From the NCBI GenBank assembly GCA_964601515.1, contig CAZRNU010000181.1, positions 1 to 5,581 of the forward strand: a DNA stretch of 5,581 bases, written 5' to 3'. Origin of the DNA: PWND01 sp964601515. GTDB lineage: Bacteria; Bacteroidota; Bacteroidia; Bacteroidales; UBA7960. The notes beneath the pieces are model-generated. The model did not search any database. It worked only from the letters and a program-made list of their open reading frames with translations, and was not told the origin of the DNA. Shown piece after piece: positions 4,383 through 5,581 of the stretch. The translations under genes were made by a program, and so were the position numbers. Within the stretch, counting starts at the first letter, position 1; every line of letters starts with the position of its first letter.

Positions 4383-5581
4383 TAATAATTATTCAGTTTT
4401 TCTGATACTAATGATGGTCTCCCGGTAGATTTATCGAATTGAAATTCAGGATATTCCCAAATTATAAACGTTCCCGAACAATCAAGAACATTTATTGGTT
4501 CGCCCAAGTATTTCTTTACTGAATCTTGGTTTAAAGAATTGGATACTACAAATTTGAATTCCGGATTGCCATGTTTGCCTTTATCTGTTTTATAATACCA
4601 GTTTTTATTCATAACATGATACCAAATTGCTGAATTATTATGAACCGTATAAACTCTTAAATCATTTTTTGAGAACATAGTTATTTTTTTTGCCAGCCAA
4701 TACTCAGCAACTCCATATTTAAGATTATGCTCTCTGGATAGTTTATCTGCACATTCCACATAATTAGGATAGTAATTAAAATATTCTGAATGTCCTTTTT
4801 TTATTGAATTCTTAAACGGATAAACAATAGTATAAATCATTATAACAGTGAAAAATGCAAGAAAAACATAATTGAATATTTTCTTCCCTGTATGTTTGTT
4901 TTTATTAATGTAGTAGTAAGCTATGAATGCGTAACTGAAAAGAGCAAAATAGAATACATGAACATTATATCTTAAAATAGCCCATCCAATATAGCTTCCA
5001 TTTATTACCGGCATGAAGAGCACAATTAAAAAGAAAGCTGAAAAAAAGAAGCTGAAAAAAACTTTTGCCCAATTATAATCATTTTCTTGCTGTATAAAAA
5101 TTCGGATAAAGTATTTTATCGCAATCCTCAGTATAACAAAGAAATTTATAACAGACAATAAAACAATTATTCCCCTAAAATCCATTAAATAAATATATCT
5201 CAGATGTTGAGAAAACATTGTTTTAAAAGAACTTGATATGTTTGAAAAATAGAAAATCTTCCAGTCTGTGCTGGCGATATTAACTAAGCCAAGTCCCTTG
5301 AATATTTTAAATGCAATTATACCTAAAATCGTAAATGCAATTATTGTTAACAATCCTTTTAAAATTAAATGTCTTAGCTCAATATTTTTCCAGAATAACA
5401 CCAAAGAAGCAGAGGGAAATACGAACATTACTATAAATAACCTGTTGCTGAATACACCCAAAAATCCTAAGATGAGCATTAGAATTAAGTATTTATTAAG
5501 ACCGGTCTTCATGAATTTCATTAATATAAGCAAACAAGCTATTGACATAATGAATGGCCCAAGGTGATAACTTATACTAAT
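4379..5581 (-). CDS. Polytopic membrane protein, N-terminus missing; possible GT-C-type glycosyltransferase
   Basis: The frame stays open from the stop at 4381-4379 to the right window edge, about 400 residues. An ATG at 5548 exists, but the 11 codons before it (ending SYHLGPFI) continue without a stop and look like part of a membrane protein, so the true start is outside the window. Counting from that ATG, hydrophobic segments lie at about 20-52, 60-83, 125-150, 162-185, 192-213 and 224-243. A soluble C-terminal domain covers about 250-389, with EYWLAKKITMF (282-292), RVYTVHNN (298-305) and FIIWEYPEF (361-369). This layout, with a small soluble tail after many membrane helices, is common among GT-C/family 39-like glycosyltransferases, but the catalytic loop expected near the N-terminus is not in view and I do not recognise a specific family. 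It converges on the GT2 gene and overlaps it by 4 bp. Confidence 0.75.
   Translation of the reverse strand: MSISYHLGPFIMSIACLLILMKFMKTGLNKYLILMLILGFLGVFSNRLFIVMFVFPSASLVLFWKNIELRHLILKGLLTIIAFTILGIIAFKIFKGLGLVNIASTDWKIFYFSNISSSFKTMFSQHLRYIYLMDFRGIIVLLSVINFFVILRIAIKYFIRIFIQQENDYNWAKVFFSFFFSAFFLIVLFMPVINGSYIGWAILRYNVHVFYFALFSYAFIAYYYINKNKHTGKKIFNYVFLAFFTVIMIYTIVYPFKNSIKKGHSEYFNYYPNYVECADKLSREHNLKYGVAEYWLAKKITMFSKNDLRVYTVHNNSAIWYHVMNKNWYYKTDKGKHGNPEFKFVVSNSLNQDSVKKYLGEPINVLDCSGTFIIWEYPEFQFDKSTGRPSLVSEKLNNYY

Noticed and set aside
5268..5567. Plus-strand open frame of 99 codons
   Set aside because: It is antisense to the membrane segments of the polytopic protein, whose frame stays open for 400 codons.

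Overview
The window looks like a piece of an AT-rich Bacteroidota (Bacteroidetes) chromosome or metagenome-assembled contig. The reasons are the Bacteroidetes-type promoter in front of the PadR gene (TTTG, 19 bp, TAATTTTG), the lack of clear Shine-Dalgarno sequences, and the protein types present: a PadR plus PspC-domain pair, a ClC protein with two CBS domains, and a GtrB/DPM1-like glycosyltransferase. The lineage is inferred from these signs; no phylogenetic marker gene is present.

Layout. From 1 to about 1175 a minus-strand operon holds a small PadR-family repressor gene (849-1175), then a PspC-domain membrane protein gene (818 to the left edge, where it is cut off). Just upstream of padR lie a good Bacteroidetes promoter and a 23-bp dyad that could be the PadR operator. 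From 1176 to 1660 there is no gene. This stretch contains a scaffold gap of exactly 100 N (1259-1358) flanked by two identical 55-bp copies, almost certainly unmerged contig ends. After the gap come a heptamer array TATAGGG x ~7.9 (1442-1496), two related heptamers in the opposite orientation (1522-1537), and 3.6 copies of a 23-bp repeat (1538-1619). From 1661 to 4382 a plus-strand pair encodes a ClC-family anion channel/transporter with C-terminal CBS domains and, 16 bp later, a membrane-anchored family 2 glycosyltransferase. A minus-strand polytopic membrane protein (4379 to the right edge, 5' end missing) converges on the glycosyltransferase gene and overlaps it by 4 bp at the stop codons.

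How the genes may work together. PadR probably senses a signal and controls its own operon with the PspC-like envelope protein. The ClC protein moves chloride or another anion across the inner membrane, with the CBS domains as a likely regulatory module. The GtrB-like enzyme probably loads a sugar onto undecaprenyl phosphate, and the convergent polytopic protein could be a GT-C-type enzyme that uses such lipid-linked sugars, but that link is only inferred. I see no mobile element, CRISPR array, RNA gene or clearly new multi-gene system. The points most worth a second look are the composite repeat region upstream of the ClC gene, the probable assembly artefact, the PadR operator candidate, and the channel-like substitution in the ClC protein.
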